Part shown: piece by piece, positions 35,595 to 48,925 of the stretch
How the letters are laid out: every line of letters starts with the position of its first letter
How positions within the stretch are numbered: the stretch's first letter is position 1
NCBI RefSeq assembly: GCF_030268045.1
Contig: NZ_BSDC01000001.1
Coordinates: 434,001-498,000 of the forward strand
DNA length: 64,000 nt
From: Geothrix edaphica
Lineage (GTDB): Bacteria > Acidobacteriota > Holophagae > Holophagales > Holophagaceae
Direction of reading: 5' to 3'
The notes under the pieces: generated by a model
What the model was told of the DNA's origin: nothing
What the model saw: only the letters and a program-made list of their open reading frames with translations
Databases searched by the model: none
Position numbers and translations under genes: made by a program

Positions 35595-36176
35595 TCACCC
35601 GGAGCTTCCCACCCCGACCTCTTCCTGGAAGCGGGTCACGGTGAAGCGGGAGAGCCGCATCCCGTCGTTCCAGGCATCCGGGGGCAGCCCGGCCTTCTGG
35701 TTCAGGTGGGCCAGGAAGTCCGCGGGGTCGGGCAGCTGCTCCCAGACCTGCGGCAAGAACGCGCCCCGGTGGCCTTGCCATGTCAGCACCAGGCCATCCT
35801 CGTGGGGCCGGAGCAGCCCCAGCAGCTGGGCCCGGCTTTCAAACGGGATCGGCTCCAGGGGCGACAGGAGGGAGACCTCGAAGCCGGTGTCGGCGTACTC
35901 GCTGCGGGCCAGGGGCGGGAAGCGGGTGTCGTGGAAGGCCGCCTCCCGGGCGTTGGCGGCCACGTCCTCGCCCAGGGGCCGGTGCGGGGAGAGGGTTCCC
36001 ACGCACCCCCGGAGCTGGCCGTGGCGGTGGAGGGTGACGAAGGTCGCTCCGGGCTCTTCGAGCCAGCGGGCCTCGGCACACGGCGGCGCCACCAGGCCCA
36101 GCCGCTCCGCGACGGCTCCCCGGGCGATCGCCAGGAGGGTGGGGCCCCGGTCAGTGAGTGTGGGTGGCTGGGTCAT
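35595..36176 (-). CDS. AMMECR1 family protein (AmmeMemoRadiSam system protein A)
   Basis: 193 residues. The invariant LRGCVGTL motif is present (HGQLRGCVGTLSPHRPLGED), with AFHDTRFPPLARSEYADTGF and LTWQGHRGAFLPQVWEQLPD. GGAGG lies 6 bp ahead of the ATG at 36176. It overlaps the Memo gene by 26 bp and is followed at 4 bp by the radical SAM gene, so the three are translationally linked. The biochemical role is unknown; a human homologue is linked to the AMME syndrome. Confidence 0.93.
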   Translation of the reverse strand: MTQPPTLTDRGPTLLAIARGAVAERLGLVAPPCAEARWLEEPGATFVTLHRHGQLRGCVGTLSPHRPLGEDVAANAREAAFHDTRFPPLARSEYADTGFEVSLLSPLEPIPFESRAQLLGLLRPHEDGLVLTWQGHRGAFLPQVWEQLPDPADFLAHLNQKAGLPPDAWNDGMRLSRFTVTRFQEEVGVGSSG

Positions 36177-36987
36177 GGGCGGCCTCCGGGATGAATGCGA
36201 ACGCGGCGTAGCCCACCACGCGGCCGCGGTCCCCGGCCGTGTCCCCGGAGTTCCGCAGGTCCAGCAGGTGGGGCTCCAGCCGATGGCGCCGGGCGGCCAG
36301 CAGCAGCCCGTTCACCGCCGTGGCGCCGCAGGCCTGGTCGTGGGAGGCCAGGAGGGCCAGGTCCGAGATGTCGGTGCAGGTGCGGCGATCCAGGTCCCGC
36401 GCGTGGTCGTAGGGCAGGTAGTGGGACAGGTCCGAGCTCACGACGATCAGGGTCTCCAGCCCGCCCCAGAGCAGCTCCAGCACCTCGGCCACCGCCTCGG
36501 CGGTGGCCCGGCCCACGGCCAGGGGGACGAGCTGGAAGGCGCCGAGCACCTGCTGGAGGAAGGGCAGCTGCACCTCGATCGAATGCTCGCGCGCATGGGC
36601 CGCCGGGCTGGTGGTCACCATGGACAGGGGGCGGAGGAGGTCCACGGCGGCGCCGTCCACGGGGACCCGGCCCAGGGGCGTGTCGAAGGCCGCAGCCCCG
36701 GGCAGGGCCAGGCCGGAAACAGCCACATGGTGGGCGGGGCCGAGGACCACCACCCGCTGGATGATGCCTCGCAGGCGATCCAGGGGCGCGTAGGCGCTGG
36801 CGGCGATGGGCCCGGAATAGGGGTAGCCGGCATGGGGGACGATCAGGGCCTTGGGGGGGCGGAGCCGGGGATCGCCCCGGGCCGCGTCGGCGAACATCGC
36901 CTGGATGCTGCGGCTCAGCTCACGGCTCTCCCGCGGGTAGAACAGCCCGGCCACCGCGGCCGCACGGACAGCCATCGTCGTGTCCAT
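36151..36987 (-). CDS. Memo family protein (AmmeMemoRadiSam system protein B)
   Basis: 278 residues from the ATG at 36987 (MDTTMAVRAAAVAG). Family segments: GLFYPRESRELSRSIQAMF, IVPHAGYPYSGPIAASAYA, VVLGPAHHVAVSGLALPG, REHSIEVQLPFLQQVL and VVSSDLSHYLPYDHARDLD. The fold is related to class III extradiol dioxygenases, with conserved His residues able to bind a metal. A TTG at 36996 is an alternative start. An intrinsic-type hairpin lies immediately upstream. Confidence 0.92.
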   Translation of the reverse strand: MDTTMAVRAAAVAGLFYPRESRELSRSIQAMFADAARGDPRLRPPKALIVPHAGYPYSGPIAASAYAPLDRLRGIIQRVVVLGPAHHVAVSGLALPGAAAFDTPLGRVPVDGAAVDLLRPLSMVTTSPAAHAREHSIEVQLPFLQQVLGAFQLVPLAVGRATAEAVAEVLELLWGGLETLIVVSSDLSHYLPYDHARDLDRRTCTDISDLALLASHDQACGATAVNGLLLAARRHRLEPHLLDLRNSGDTAGDRGRVVGYAAFAFIPEAAHDPATHTH

Positions 36988-36994
36988 GCCGCCC

Positions 36995-37027
36995 AAAATA
37001 ACCCCCTGGCCGCGCGGGGCCAGGGGG
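36995..37027 (-). terminator. Intrinsic terminator hairpin directly ahead of the Memo gene
   Basis: On the minus strand CCCCCTGGCC and GGCCAGGGGG pair perfectly (10 bp, 6-nt loop) and are followed by TTATTTT. It would end aspS transcription. Because the Memo start is only 7 bp further on, it could instead act as a leader attenuator. Confidence 0.75.
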
Positions 37028-37091
37028 AGGGGCAGATCTGCGGATACCGGATTCCAGCGCGCCGCCGGTGGGGATCAGACGGGGCGGGGGG

Positions 37092-37172
37092 TCAGGGCTT
37101 GGTGAAGGTCGTGACCACGCCGGCGGGGGTCTCGGTCCGCGGCAAGTGGGCGCTCGTCCGGGAAGGTTCCAC
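37092..37172 (-). CDS. Possible 26-codon small ORF between aspS and the terminator
   Basis: A GTG at 37172, 7 bp after the aspS stop, opens 26 codons ending in TGA: MEPSRTSAHLPRT, then ETPAGVVTTFTKP. Six threonines and four prolines make it biased. There is no clear ribosome-binding site other than coupling to aspS. It could be a leader peptide or chance. Confidence 0.22.
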   Translation of the reverse strand: MEPSRTSAHLPRTETPAGVVTTFTKP

Positions 37173-37179
37173 GGGGAGC

Positions 37180-39183
<2,004 letters not shown>

Positions 39184-39256
39184 AGCCCTACAGGATCGCA
39201 TCCCGGGGGCCTTGGGCTCAAGCCAGGAGGCCCGAAACCATTGTTCAAAAGGATTT

Positions 39257-39352
39257 ACCACCAAGGCACCAAGGCACCAAGAAAAGCCACAAAGGCGAGG
39301 CTTCGTTCTGTCTTGGTGCCTTGGTGCCTTGGTGCCTTGGTGTCTTGGTGGT
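39257..39352. repeat. TTGGTGCC-type inverted repeat
   Basis: The left arm 39257-39281 is built from ACCAAGGC units. The right arm 39312-39352 holds five copies of an 8-bp unit, three TTGGTGCC then TTGGTGTC and TTGGTGGT. The arms are complementary and would fold into a long hairpin with a loop of about 30 nt. It lies between the aspS start and the end of the mdtC gene. Similar arrays are, from memory, scattered in many unrelated bacterial genomes. Confidence 0.85.
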
Positions 39353-39394
39353 GATCAGTTCGTTCTTTTTTGGGCTCAGAGTCTTCCACCCAGT

Positions 39395-42300
39395 TCAGTC
39401 CTGCATCAAGGTCTCGACCAGCCCGGCCCTCCCCTTCCGATACCGCTCCCACCGCAAGCGGGCCCGGTCCATGTAGAGGTAGATGACGGGGGTGGTGTAG
39501 AGGGTGAGGAGCTGGCTGAAGAGGAGGCCGCCCACGATGGCGATGCCCAGGGGCTGCCGCAGCTCGGAGCCGGTGCCCATGCCGATGGCCAGGGGCAGGC
39601 CGCCCAGCATGGCGGCCATGGTGGTCATGGTGATGGGCCGGAACCGCAGGAGGCAGGCCTGGAAGATGGATTCCTCGGGGGTCTTGCCCTCCCGGCGCTC
39701 CACCTCGATGGCGAAGTCGATCATGAGGATGGCGTTCTTCTTCACGATGCCGATGAGCAGGATGATGCCGATGAAGGCGATGACGCTCAGCTCCGTGCGG
39801 AAGGCCAGCAGGGCCAGCAGGGCCCCCACGCCCGCGGAGGGCAGGGTGGAGAGGATGGTCAGCGGGTGGATGAGGCTTTCATACAGCACGCCCAGCACGA
39901 TGTAGACCACCAGCAGGGCCGCGGCCAGCAGGAGCGGCTGGTTCGACAGCGAGGCCTTGAAGGCCTGGGCCGTGCCCATGAAGCTGCCGCGGATGGTGCC
40001 GGGCAGGCGGATCTCCTGCTGGGCCTTGTCGATGGCGGCCACCGCATCGCCCAGGGCCACGCCCGGGGGCAGGTTGAAGGACAGGGTCACGGAGGGCTGC
40101 TGGCCCTGGTGGTTCACGGACAGGGCCGTGTTCCGACGCTCCAGGCGCGTGAAGGCGCTGAGGGGCACCAGGTCGCCGGTGGTGGAGCGCACGTAGGTGT
40201 GGCGGAGGCCGTCGGGCGTCTGCATGAAGGGCGTGTCCACCTCCATCACCACGTGGTACTGGTTCAGGGTGGTGTAGATGGTGGACACGAAGCGCTGGCC
40301 GAAGGCGTCGTAGAGGGTGCTGTCGATGGCCTGGGGGGTGATGCCCAGCCGGGAGGCGGTGGCGCGGTCGATGACCAGGGAGGCCTCCAGGCCCTTGTTC
40401 TGCAGGTCCGTATTGGCATCCGCCAGCTGGGGCACTGTGCGGAGCTTCTGGAGTACCCGGGGCGCCCAGTCGAAGAGCTCACGGGCATCGTCGCCCTGGA
40501 GCGTGTACTGGTACTGGGAGCTGGAGGGCCGGCCGCCGATGCGGATGTCCTGGACGGGCTGCATGTAGAGGGTGCCGCCCGGAAGATGGGCCGTCTTCCC
40601 CCGCAGGCGGGCGATGACCTGGTCGGCGGTCTCCTTCCGCTGATCGTTGGGCTTCAGGGAGGCGAACATGCGGCCCGTGTTGCCCCCGCCGATGAAGGCC
40701 GTGACGTTCTCCACGGCGGGATCGGCCTGCACGATGGCCACGTACCCCGTCATCAGCTTCTCCATGCCCGCGAAGGAGATGTCCTGGGCGGCCTGGATGG
40801 AGCCGGTGAGGCGCCCGGTGTCCTGCTGGGGGAAGAAGCCCTTGGGGATGACCACGTAGAGACCCACCGTCGCCAGCATGGTCCCCAGGGCCACACCCAG
40901 CGTGAAGCGCTGGTGCCGCAGCACCCAGGCCAGCGACGTCTCGTAGTGCCGCATGATCCACTGGAAGGCCCGCTCCGTGGCCTGGAAGACCCTGCCATGG
41001 CGCTCCTCGCTGTGGGGGCGGAGCAGGCGGGAGCACATCATGGGCGTGGTGGTGAGGGACACCACCATGGACACCACGATGGCCACGGAGAGCGTCACGG
41101 CGAACTCGCGGAAGAGCCGGCCCACGATGCCGCCCATGAGCAGGATGGGGATGAACACGGCGATGAGCGAGATGCTGATGGAGACCACGGTGAAGCCGAT
41201 CTCCTTGGCGCCATGGAGGGCCGCCTCCATGGGCTGCATGCCGCCCTCGAGGTGGCGCGTGATGTTCTCCACCACCACGATGGCGTCGTCCACCACGAAG
41301 CCCGTGGCCACGGTGAGCGCCATCAGGGACAGGTTGTCGATGGTGTAGCCCAGCATGTACATGGCACCGAAGGTGCCGATGAGCGAGATGGGCACCGCCA
41401 CGCTGGGGATGAGCGTGGAGCGCACGCTGCGGAGGAAGACGAACACCACCAGGATCACCAGGCCGATGGAGATGCTCATGGCCACCTGGACATCCTTCAC
41501 CGAGGCCCGGATGGTGCGGGTGGCATCGATGAGCACTTTCAGCTCGATGGTGGGCGGCAGCGAGGCCTGGAGCTGGGGGAGGATGGCGCGGACCCGGTCC
41601 ACGGTCTCGATGATGTTGGCGTCCGGCTGGCGGAAGATGGGCACGATGATGGCCGGGACGCCGTTGGACAGCCCGCGGTTGCGGACGTTCTCCACGGAAT
41701 CCGTGACCGTGGCCACGTCCGACAGGCGCACGGCATTGCCGTTCCGGTACCGCACAATCAGCGGCTGGTAGTCCGCGGCCTTCATGAGCTGGTCGGTGGT
41801 GGACAGGGACCAGGTGGTGCCGCCGTTGGCGATGTCCCCCTTCGGCCGGTTGATGTTGGCTCCGGCGATGGCCAGGCGGACGTCCTCCAGGGCCATGCCC
41901 TGGGCGTTGAGGACCGCCGGATTCACGTCCACGCGCACGGCGGGCAGGGCGCCGCCCCACACGAAGACCTGGCCCACGCCCTGGATCTGCGACAGCTTCT
42001 GCTGCAGGACCGAGGAAGCGACGTCGTACATGCGCTCCCGGGGGATCAGGTTGGAGGTCAGCGCCAGCATGAGGATGGGCGAGTCCGCGGGGTTCACCTT
42101 CCGGTACGAGGGGTTGTTCGGCAGGTTGGAGGGCAGGTCGCCTCGGGCGGCGTTGATGGCCGCCTGCACGTCGCGGCCCGCGGCATCGATGTTCCGGCTG
42201 AGGTCGAACTGGAGGGTGATGTTGGTCCCCCCCAGGGAGCTGGCCGAGGTCATCTCCGTGATGCCGGCGATGCGCCCGAACTGGCGCTCCAATGGCGTGG

Positions 42301-42490
42301 CCACGGAGGAGGCCATGGTCTCGGGGCTGGCGCCGGGCAGCCCGGCGGAGACCTGGATGGTGGGGAACTCCACCTGGGGCAGGGGCGAGACCGGCAGGAA
42401 GGTGTAGGCGATGGCCCCCAGCAGGGCCAGGGCCACCGTCAGCAGCGTGGTGGCCACCGGCCGGCGGATGAACGGCGCTGAGATGCTCAT
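39395..42490 (-). CDS. mdtC: RND multidrug efflux permease, MdtC-like
   Basis: 1031 residues, proton-driven inner-membrane trimer subunit. It begins [20 protein letters not shown] and has [22 protein letters not shown]4 carries the proton-relay acids in [20 protein letters not shown]. Further RND signatures include [20 protein letters not shown] and [20 protein letters not shown]. It overlaps mdtB by ATGA, giving the paired-permease MdtBC arrangement. Usual substrates are bile salts, novobiocin-like drugs or metals, unproven here. Confidence 0.93.
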   Translation of the reverse strand: MSISAPFIRRPVATTLLTVALALLGAIAYTFLPVSPLPQVEFPTIQVSAGLPGASPETMASSVATPLERQFGRIAGITEMTSASSLGGTNITLQFDLSRNIDAAGRDVQAAINAARGDLPSNLPNNPSYRKVNPADSPILMLALTSNLIPRERMYDVASSVLQQKLSQIQGVGQVFVWGGALPAVRVDVNPAVLNAQGMALEDVRLAIAGANINRPKGDIANGGTTWSLSTTDQLMKAADYQPLIVRYRNGNAVRLSDVATVTDSVENVRNRGLSNGVPAIIVPIFRQPDANIIETVDRVRAILPQLQASLPPTIELKVLIDATRTIRASVKDVQVAMSISIGLVILVVFVFLRSVRSTLIPSVAVPISLIGTFGAMYMLGYTIDNLSLMALTVATGFVVDDAIVVVENITRHLEGGMQPMEAALHGAKEIGFTVVSISISLIAVFIPILLMGGIVGRLFREFAVTLSVAIVVSMVVSLTTTPMMCSRLLRPHSEERHGRVFQATERAFQWIMRHYETSLAWVLRHQRFTLGVALGTMLATVGLYVVIPKGFFPQQDTGRLTGSIQAAQDISFAGMEKLMTGYVAIVQADPAVENVTAFIGGGNTGRMFASLKPNDQRKETADQVIARLRGKTAHLPGGTLYMQPVQDIRIGGRPSSSQYQYTLQGDDARELFDWAPRVLQKLRTVPQLADANTDLQNKGLEASLVIDRATASRLGITPQAIDSTLYDAFGQRFVSTIYTTLNQYHVVMEVDTPFMQTPDGLRHTYVRSTTGDLVPLSAFTRLERRNTALSVNHQGQQPSVTLSFNLPPGVALGDAVAAIDKAQQEIRLPGTIRGSFMGTAQAFKASLSNQPLLLAAALLVVYIVLGVLYESLIHPLTILSTLPSAGVGALLALLAFRTELSVIAFIGIILLIGIVKKNAILMIDFAIEVERREGKTPEESIFQACLLRFRPITMTTMAAMLGGLPLAIGMGTGSELRQPLGIAIVGGLLFSQLLTLYTTPVIYLYMDRARLRWERYRKGRAGLVETLMQD

Positions 42491-45400
42491 TCCGAGGGGG
42501 CCCTGCGCAGGCCGCGTACGCGGCGTGCGAGGCGATCAAAGGCCAGGTAGATGACGGGCGTCGTGTAGAGCGTCAGCACCTGGCTGAAGATGAGGCCGCC
42601 CACGATGGCGATGCCCAGGGGGCGGCGCAGCTCGGCGCCCACACCGGTGCCCAGGGCCAGGGGCACGCCGCCCAGCAGGGCCGCCATGGTGGTCATGATG
42701 ATGGGCCGGAACCGCAGCAGGGACGCCTGGTAGATGGCCTCTTCCGGGGGCTTGCCGTCCTTGCGTTCGGCCTCCAGCGCGAAGTCGATCATCATGATGG
42801 CGTTCTTCTCCACGATGCCGATGAGCAGGATGATGCCGATGAGCGCGATGACGCTGAAATCCGTGCGGCAGAGCATGAGCGAGAGCAGGGCGCCCACGCC
42901 GGCCGAGGGCAGGGTGGACAGGATCGTGATGGGGTGGATGTAGCTTTCGTACAGCACGCCCAGCAGGATGTAGACCGTCAGCACCGCGGCGAGGATGAGG
43001 AACGGCGTGTTCGTCAGCGAGGCGCCGAAGGCCTGGGCCGTGCCCTGGAAGCCCGCCTTGATGCTGGGTGGGAGGTCCAGCTCGTTCCGGGCCTTCTGGA
43101 TGGCCTTCACGGCATCGCCCAGGGAGGCGCCGGGGGCCAGGTTGAAGGACACGGTGGCTGTGGGGAACTGGCCCTGGTGGTTCACGGCCAGGGGCGCCGA
43201 GACGGTCTCGATGCGGGTGAAGGCGCTGAGGGGCACCGACCCGCCGGAGGCGGAGCGCACGTAGATGGCCTGGAGGTCCTCGGGCCGCTGGTACTGGCCG
43301 GGGCGGGCCTCCAGCACCACGCGGTACTGGTTCAGCTGCGTGAACATGGTGGAGACCTGCCGCTGGCCGAAGGCGTCATAGAGCGCGTCGTCCAGCATCT
43401 GGGGCGTGATGCCCAGGCGCGAGGCCGTGGCGCGGTCGAGGATGATGCGGATCTGGAGGCCGGCGTTCTGCTGGTCGCTGGCCACGTCCCGCAGCTCGGG
43501 CAGGGCGGAGAGCCGCTCCACGAACCGGGGCACCCACAGCCCCAGCTCCTTCGGATCCGCATCCTCCAGCGTGTACTGGTACTGGGTGCGGCTGACCCGG
43601 TCCTCCACGGTGAGGTCCTGCACGGGCTGGAGGTAGAGGCGGATGCCCTCGACCTTCGCGAGCTGGGGCTGGAGGCGGTGGATGACCTCGATGGCGCTGA
43701 GGCCCCGCTGCTCGAGGGGCTTGAGGTTGATCTGGATGCGGCCGCTGTTGAGCGTGGTGTTGGTGCCGTCGATGCCGATGAACGAGGACAGGCTCTCCAC
43801 GGCCGGATCCTTGAGGATCTCCGCGGCGAGGGCCTGCTGCCGCTCGGCCATGGCGGGGAAGGAGACGGTCTGCGGGGCCTCGGAGATGCCGAGGAGCACG
43901 CCCGTGTCCTGCACGGGGAAGAAGCCCTTGGGGATGACGAGGTAGAGCAGCACCGTGGAGGCCAGGGTGGCCACGGCGACCACCAGAGTGCCGGTCTGGT
44001 GCTTGAGGACCCAGGTGAGCGTGCGGCCGTAGAAGGCGATGATCCGCTGGAACACGCGCTCCGAGGACTGGTAGAAGCGGCCCTGCTCGGCTTCCGGCGT
44101 GTGCTTCAGCAGCTTGGCGCACATCATCGGCGTGAGCGTGAGCGACACCACGGCGGACACCAGGATGGTGACGCTGAGGGTGACGGCGAACTCCCGGAAG
44201 AGGCGCCCGACGATGTCGCCCATGAAGAGCAGGGGGATGAGCACCGCGATGAGCGAGACGGTCAGGGACAGGATGGTGAAGCCGATCTGGCCCGAGCCCT
44301 TCAGCGCCGCCTGGAGGGGCGGCTCGCCCTCCTCGATGTAGCGCATGATGTTCTCGATCATCACGATGGCGTCGTCCACCACGAAGCCGGTGGAGATGGT
44401 GAGGGCCATGAGCGTGAGGTTGTTCAGGCTGTAGCCCAGCAGGTACATCACCCCGAAGGTGCCCACCAGCGAGAGGGGCACCGCCACGCTGGGGATGATG
44501 GTGGCCGCCAGGGTGCGGAGGAACAGGAAGATCACCATGACCACCAGGGCGATGGTGAGCATCAGCTCGAACTCCACGTCCTCCACCGAGGCCCGGATGG
44601 TGACGGTGCGGTCCGTGAGGATGGTGAGCTCCACGGCGGCGGGCAGGGAGGCCCGCAGCTGGGGCATCAGGTCCTTCACCCGGTCCACCACGGCGATGAT
44701 GTTGGCGCCGGGCTGGCGCTGGATGTTGAGGATGACGGCGGGGGTGGTGTTCTTCCAGGCGGCCAGGCGCACGTTCTCCACATCGTCCTGCACGAGCGCC
44801 ACGTCGGACAAGGTCACGGGGGCGCCGTTCCGGTAGGCGATGATGAGGGGCCGGTAGTCCTCGCTGGAGAGCAGCTGGTCGTTGGCGCCGATGGCGTAGG
44901 CCTGGCGAAGGCCGTCGAAGCTGCCCTTGGCCTGGTTCACGTTGCTGGCGGCCACGGCGGTGCGGACGTCGCCCAGGGTGAGGCCCTTGGCGGCGAGATC
45001 CGTGGGGTTGGCCTGGATGCGGACTGCGGGCTTCTGGCCGCCGCTGATGCTGACGAGGCCCACACCGGGCAGCTGCGAGATCTTCTGTGCCAGGCGGGTG
45101 TCCGCGAAGTCCTCCACCTTCGAGAGGGGCAGGGTCTTCGAGGTGAGGGCCAGGGTGAGGATGGGCGCGTCGGCCGGGTTGATCTTGCTGTAGATGGGGG
45201 GATTGGGGAGGTCGCGGGGAAGGTAGGTGCCCGCGGCGTTCACGGCGGCCTGCACCTGCTGCTCGGCCACGTCGATGTTCAGGTCCAGCACGAACTGCAG
45301 GGTGATGATGGAGCTGCCCCCGGAGCTGGAGGAGGACATGCGGTTCAGGCCCGGCAGCTGGCCGAACTGGCGCTCCAGGGGGGCGGTGATGGCCGAGGCC

Positions 45401-45576
45401 ATCACGTCCGGGCTGGCGCCGGGATAGAAGGTGACGACCTGGATGGTGGGGTAGTCCACCTGGGGCAGGGCGGAGACGGGCAGCTGGCGGAAGGCCAGCA
45501 GGCCCACCAGGAGCAGCCCGGCCATCAGCAGCGAGGTCGCGATCGGCCGGAGGATGAAGGGCCGGGATGGGTTCAT
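42487..45576 (-). CDS. mdtB: RND multidrug efflux permease, MdtB-like
   Basis: 1029 residues, paralogue of the next gene. It begins [20 protein letters not shown] and has [20 protein letters not shown], the TM4 acids in [20 protein letters not shown], and [20 protein letters not shown]. In characterised systems MdtB and MdtC form a heterotrimer with MdtA and TolC. It starts 4 bp after the mdtA stop. No outer-membrane TolC-type gene is in the window. Confidence 0.93.
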   Translation of the reverse strand: MNPSRPFILRPIATSLLMAGLLLVGLLAFRQLPVSALPQVDYPTIQVVTFYPGASPDVMASAITAPLERQFGQLPGLNRMSSSSSGGSSIITLQFVLDLNIDVAEQQVQAAVNAAGTYLPRDLPNPPIYSKINPADAPILTLALTSKTLPLSKVEDFADTRLAQKISQLPGVGLVSISGGQKPAVRIQANPTDLAAKGLTLGDVRTAVAASNVNQAKGSFDGLRQAYAIGANDQLLSSEDYRPLIIAYRNGAPVTLSDVALVQDDVENVRLAAWKNTTPAVILNIQRQPGANIIAVVDRVKDLMPQLRASLPAAVELTILTDRTVTIRASVEDVEFELMLTIALVVMVIFLFLRTLAATIIPSVAVPLSLVGTFGVMYLLGYSLNNLTLMALTISTGFVVDDAIVMIENIMRYIEEGEPPLQAALKGSGQIGFTILSLTVSLIAVLIPLLFMGDIVGRLFREFAVTLSVTILVSAVVSLTLTPMMCAKLLKHTPEAEQGRFYQSSERVFQRIIAFYGRTLTWVLKHQTGTLVVAVATLASTVLLYLVIPKGFFPVQDTGVLLGISEAPQTVSFPAMAERQQALAAEILKDPAVESLSSFIGIDGTNTTLNSGRIQINLKPLEQRGLSAIEVIHRLQPQLAKVEGIRLYLQPVQDLTVEDRVSRTQYQYTLEDADPKELGLWVPRFVERLSALPELRDVASDQQNAGLQIRIILDRATASRLGITPQMLDDALYDAFGQRQVSTMFTQLNQYRVVLEARPGQYQRPEDLQAIYVRSASGGSVPLSAFTRIETVSAPLAVNHQGQFPTATVSFNLAPGASLGDAVKAIQKARNELDLPPSIKAGFQGTAQAFGASLTNTPFLILAAVLTVYILLGVLYESYIHPITILSTLPSAGVGALLSLMLCRTDFSVIALIGIILLIGIVEKNAIMMIDFALEAERKDGKPPEEAIYQASLLRFRPIIMTTMAALLGGVPLALGTGVGAELRRPLGIAIVGGLIFSQVLTLYTTPVIYLAFDRLARRVRGLRRAPSE

Positions 45577-45580
45577 CGGG

Positions 45581-46771
45581 TCAGCCCTTCGCGGCCGGGG
45601 GTTTCGGAAGCAGGACCTTGCTGCCGGGGCGGAGCTTGTCGAGCCCGTCGGTGACCACGGCCTCTCCGGCCGTCACTCCCTGCTTGAGGGCGGTGTCGTC
45701 GCCGTCGGTGGCGAGCACCTCGACCGTGCGCATCTCCGCGGTCCCGTCGGCCTTCACCACGTAGACGAAGGCGCCCTGGGGGCTGTGCTGCACGGCGGCC
45801 GTGGGCACGATGACCACCCGGCGCAGGGTGTCGACCAGCAGACGGGCGTTCACGAACTGGTTGGGGAAGAGGGTGCGGTCGTCGTTGGTGAAGAGGGCCT
45901 TCAGCCGGACCGTGCCGGTGGCGGGATCCACCTGGTTGTCGATGGCCGCAAGGGAACCTGCCGCGAGCCGGCTCTTGAGGTCGCGGTCCCAGGCCTCGAC
46001 GGGCAGCTTCCCGCCCTTGGCCGTCTGCCCCAGCACCTTCTGGATGCTGTCCGCCGGCACCGAGAACACCACGTTGATGGGCTGGACCGGGGCGATGACG
46101 GCCAGGCCGCTGGCATCGCTGGCGCGCACCATGTTGCCCGCGTCCACCTGGCGGAGGCCCACGCGGCCGGCTATGGGGGCGGTGATGCGGCTGTAGGTCA
46201 GGTTCAGCTTGGCGCTCTCCACCTGGGCCTGGTCCGCCTTGAGGGTGGCCTCGTACTGGGCCACGGAGGAGCTCTGGGTGTCCAGCTGCTGCCGGGAGAT
46301 GATGCCTTGCTCCACCAGGCCCTGGAGGCGCTTCAGATCCGCCAGTGCGTTCTGATAGGCCGCCCGGTCCTTGGCCAGCTGGCCCTCAGACTGCATGAGC
46401 TGGACCTGGAAGGGCCTGGGGTCGATCTCCGCCAGCAGGTCGCCCTGGCGCACCATCTGGCCCTCGGTGAAGGCCACGCGCACCAGCTGGCCGTCCACGC
46501 GGCTCTTCACGGTCACGGTGCTCAGGGCGGTGACGGTGCCGAGCCCCGTGAGGCTCACGGGCATGTCGCCCTGGCGGGCCTGGGCGGCCACCACCGGCAC
46601 GGGGCGTCCGCCCGCGGGGTTCGCGCCGGTCTCCTTCTTCCCGCCGCGGCCGAAGAGGGCCAGGGCGAGGATCGCCGCGGCCGCCAGGAGGGCCCAGAGG
46701 CGCCAGCCGCGGAACATAGCGGGGCGCCCGGCGCCGGCTTCAGGGGACTGGATGGGATCGTTGGCGTCCAT
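45581..46771 (-). CDS. mdtA: RND efflux periplasmic adaptor, MdtA-like
   Basis: 396 residues of membrane-fusion protein. A signal/anchor at about 25-42 ([16 protein letters not shown]) is followed by a barrel-sandwich half ([20 protein letters not shown]), a coiled-coil hairpin (about 125-190) and the second half [20 protein letters not shown]. The beta-barrel region ([17 protein letters not shown]) and membrane-proximal domain come last. It links the permeases to an outer-membrane channel. First gene of the pump operon. Confidence 0.93.
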   Translation of the reverse strand: MDANDPIQSPEAGAGRPAMFRGWRLWALLAAAAILALALFGRGGKKETGANPAGGRPVPVVAAQARQGDMPVSLTGLGTVTALSTVTVKSRVDGQLVRVAFTEGQMVRQGDLLAEIDPRPFQVQLMQSEGQLAKDRAAYQNALADLKRLQGLVEQGIISRQQLDTQSSSVAQYEATLKADQAQVESAKLNLTYSRITAPIAGRVGLRQVDAGNMVRASDASGLAVIAPVQPINVVFSVPADSIQKVLGQTAKGGKLPVEAWDRDLKSRLAAGSLAAIDNQVDPATGTVRLKALFTNDDRTLFPNQFVNARLLVDTLRRVVIVPTAAVQHSPQGAFVYVVKADGTAEMRTVEVLATDGDDTALKQGVTAGEAVVTDGLDKLRPGSKVLLPKPPAAKG

Positions 46772-46851
46772 GGGGGATCGAGGCCTTTGCGAGCAGATGG
46801 ATCAAATGGGCTTCGGCGCTTGGCACCGGCGGAGCCGGCCCTCAGGTCGGA

Positions 46852-47349
46852 TCAGGGCTGTGGGGCCATGGACTTGGCGGTGCCCTGGGTGAGGGTGGCC
46901 GAGTACATGGCCTCCAGGTTACCGATCATGGTCCGGAGTCCGCTCTGCAGAACATCCTGCTGCGCCTGTGTCAGGCCGGCGGCCATGGACTCATGGAGCT
47001 CCCTGGCCAGGGCCTGGAGCTCGTGGGCCTTGGCGACGGCCCCCGGAGCCAGATCGATGAGGATGCGGCGGCCGTGCCGGGGGTCGGGCCTGGCCGTCAG
47101 CCAGCCGCCCTTCACCATCGCCTTCACCACGCGGCTGGCGGTCGGATCGTCCATCCACACTTGCTGGGCCAGAGGATGCAGCGACGAGGGGCCCTTCTGG
47201 AGGAGCACCAGGATCACCCAGAACTGCTGGGGACTCAGCCCGTAGGGGGTGAGGCGGGCCCAGACGACCTGCTTGAGCGTCCGGCGGACGGCGGCGGCCA
47301 GGGTTCCGAGGCCGGCGTCATGAAGGGGGTCGGGAGCCTGTTCTTGCAT
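46852..47349 (-). CDS. MarR-family transcriptional regulator
   Basis: 165 residues, winged helix. The recognition helix and wing are SSLHPLAQQVWMDDPTASRV, VKAMVKGGWLTARPDPRHGR and RILIDLAPGA. Located 80 bp ahead of mdtA on the same strand, it is likely the local repressor of the pump, released by a small-molecule ligand. The ATG at 47349 is chosen over a TTG two codons upstream. A dyad lies 23-43 bp ahead of the start. Confidence 0.9.
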   Translation of the reverse strand: MQEQAPDPLHDAGLGTLAAAVRRTLKQVVWARLTPYGLSPQQFWVILVLLQKGPSSLHPLAQQVWMDDPTASRVVKAMVKGGWLTARPDPRHGRRILIDLAPGAVAKAHELQALARELHESMAAGLTQAQQDVLQSGLRTMIGNLEAMYSATLTQGTAKSMAPQP

Positions 47350-47372
47350 AAGCAACGAGGCTGCGCTCCGTT

Positions 47373-47392
47373 TACCCTCGTGTCAAGGGGTA
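47373..47392. promoter_or_regulatory. Inverted repeat upstream of marR, possible MarR operator
   Basis: TACCC-N10-GGGTA, a 20-bp dyad just ahead of the MarR gene. A TTGACA hexamer lies inside it on the minus strand, but no matching -10 is found. Autoregulation is inference. Confidence 0.35.
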
Positions 47393-47446
47393 TAGATCGG
47401 CTTATTCCCCCTGGAAGTCGGGAGTTAGGGAGCGGTCGCCGCCGCT

Positions 47447-48748
47447 TCACTTCCCCCGGGAGCTGGGCCGGGCGGGGTGGCGTCCCCGCTCACCCTTGGG
47501 CGCCTGGCCGGAGGAGGGCCGGGCGCTGCTGCGGGCGGGACCGCGGCTGCGGCCACCGCCGCCGCCCTGGCGCCCGGTCTGGATGGGCTCGGCGGGGATG
47601 CTGGGATCGGGGGCGTAGCCCTGGATCACGTCCTTGGGCAGCTCCTTGCGCAGGAGCTTCTCGATGTCCTTGAGCAGCCGGTGTTCGTCCACGCAGACCA
47701 GCGACAGGGCCTCGCCCTCGCTGCCGGCCCGGCCCGTGCGGCCGATGCGGTGGATGTAGTCCTCGGGCACCTGGGGCAGCTCGTAGTTCACCACGTGGGG
47801 CAGCATGTCGATGTCCAGGCCGCGCGCGGCGATGTCCGTGGCCACCAGGACGCGGACGGCGCCCTTCTTGAAATCCTCCAGGGCCTTGATGCGCTGGGGC
47901 TGGCTCTTGTTGCCGTGGATGGCCATGGAGCTGATGCCGTCCTTGTCGAGCTGCTCGGACAGGCGGTTCGCGCCGTGCTTGGTGCGGGTGAAGACCAGCA
48001 CCTGCTCGAGCTTGCGGGACTGGATGATGTGGGCCAGCAGGGCGCGCTTGCGCTCCCGGTCCACGGGATGCACGACCTGGCGGACCAGCTCGGCGGCAGT
48101 GTTCTGGGGCGTGATCTGCACCGAGGCGGGGTTTTTGAGGAACTTGGAGGCCAGCTGCTTGATCTCGTCCGTGAAGGTGGCCGAGAACAGCAGGGTCTGC
48201 CGCTTGACGGGCAGCAGGGCCAGGATCTTCTGGATGTCACGGATGAAGCCCATGTCGAGCATGCGGTCGGCTTCGTCCAGCACCAGGATCTCCAGCTGGC
48301 TGAAGTTGAGGTTGCCCTGGCCCTGGTGATCCAGCAGGCGCCCGGGGGTGGCGACGAGGATCTCGACGCCAGCGCGGAGGGCCTTGGTCTGGGGGTTGAT
48401 GTTCACGCCGCCGAAGATGGTGGTGGAGCGCAGGGGGATGTACTTGCCATAAGTACGGACGCTCTCCTCCACCTGCATGGCCAGCTCGCGGGTGGGCGTG
48501 AGGATGAGGGCGCGGATGGGATGGCGCGCGGGCGAGGCCGAGGTGTTGGCCTGGGGGGCCAGCAGCTGGAGCATGGGCAGGGTGAAGCCGGCGGTCTTAC
48601 CGGTGCCGGTCTGGGCCCGGCCCATGAGGTCGCGGCCCTCCAGCACGAGGGGAATCGCCTGGGTCTGGATGGGGGTGGGGTGTTCGTAGCCCTGCTCGCG
48701 TACGGCGCGCAGCAGCTCGGGCAGCAGCCCGAGGGTATCGAAGGACAT
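47447..48748 (-). CDS. rhlE: DEAD-box ATP-dependent RNA helicase, RhlE-like
   Basis: 433 residues. Q motif [14 protein letters not shown], Walker [23 protein letters not shown] in [17 protein letters not shown] in LFSATF, and motif [17 protein letters not shown]. The C terminus is a disordered Arg/Gly/Ser-rich tail that typically binds RNA. RhlE members act in ribosome assembly and RNA decay. AGGAG 5 nt ahead of the ATG at 48748 sets the start. The 214-bp gap upstream could give a long 5' leader, as seen in cold-shock helicases. Confidence 0.94.
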   Translation of the reverse strand: MSFDTLGLLPELLRAVREQGYEHPTPIQTQAIPLVLEGRDLMGRAQTGTGKTAGFTLPMLQLLAPQANTSASPARHPIRALILTPTRELAMQVEESVRTYGKYIPLRSTTIFGGVNINPQTKALRAGVEILVATPGRLLDHQGQGNLNFSQLEILVLDEADRMLDMGFIRDIQKILALLPVKRQTLLFSATFTDEIKQLASKFLKNPASVQITPQNTAAELVRQVVHPVDRERKRALLAHIIQSRKLEQVLVFTRTKHGANRLSEQLDKDGISSMAIHGNKSQPQRIKALEDFKKGAVRVLVATDIAARGLDIDMLPHVVNYELPQVPEDYIHRIGRTGRAGSEGEALSLVCVDEHRLLKDIEKLLRKELPKDVIQGYAPDPSIPAEPIQTGRQGGGGGRSRGPARSSARPSSGQAPKGERGRHPARPSSRGK

Positions 48749-48925
48749 GGTCGCTCCTGAAGGGGCCCGCCCACGGAACATGTCCGGGGGCCCGGTCAGG
48801 GCGAAAAGGGGGATTCGGACTGAGAAGAGGCGGAGACCGGGGGTCGCCTGCGATCACGAAGGGGATAGTCTACCGTCATGGTCAGGATTTGGCGAGACCT
48901 CGATAGGCATCTGCCCCTCGGTCGA

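Noticed and set aside
39312-39352. 8-bp tandem units as a CRISPR array
   Set aside because: Units are contiguous without spacers and are part of an inverted repeat.
42934-45654. 906-codon open frame opposite mdtB
   Set aside because: Same reason; it follows the wobble-GC pattern of the real gene.
47381-47386. Perfect TTGACA on the minus strand before marR as a -35
   Set aside because: No -10-like hexamer occurs 16-18 bp downstream.
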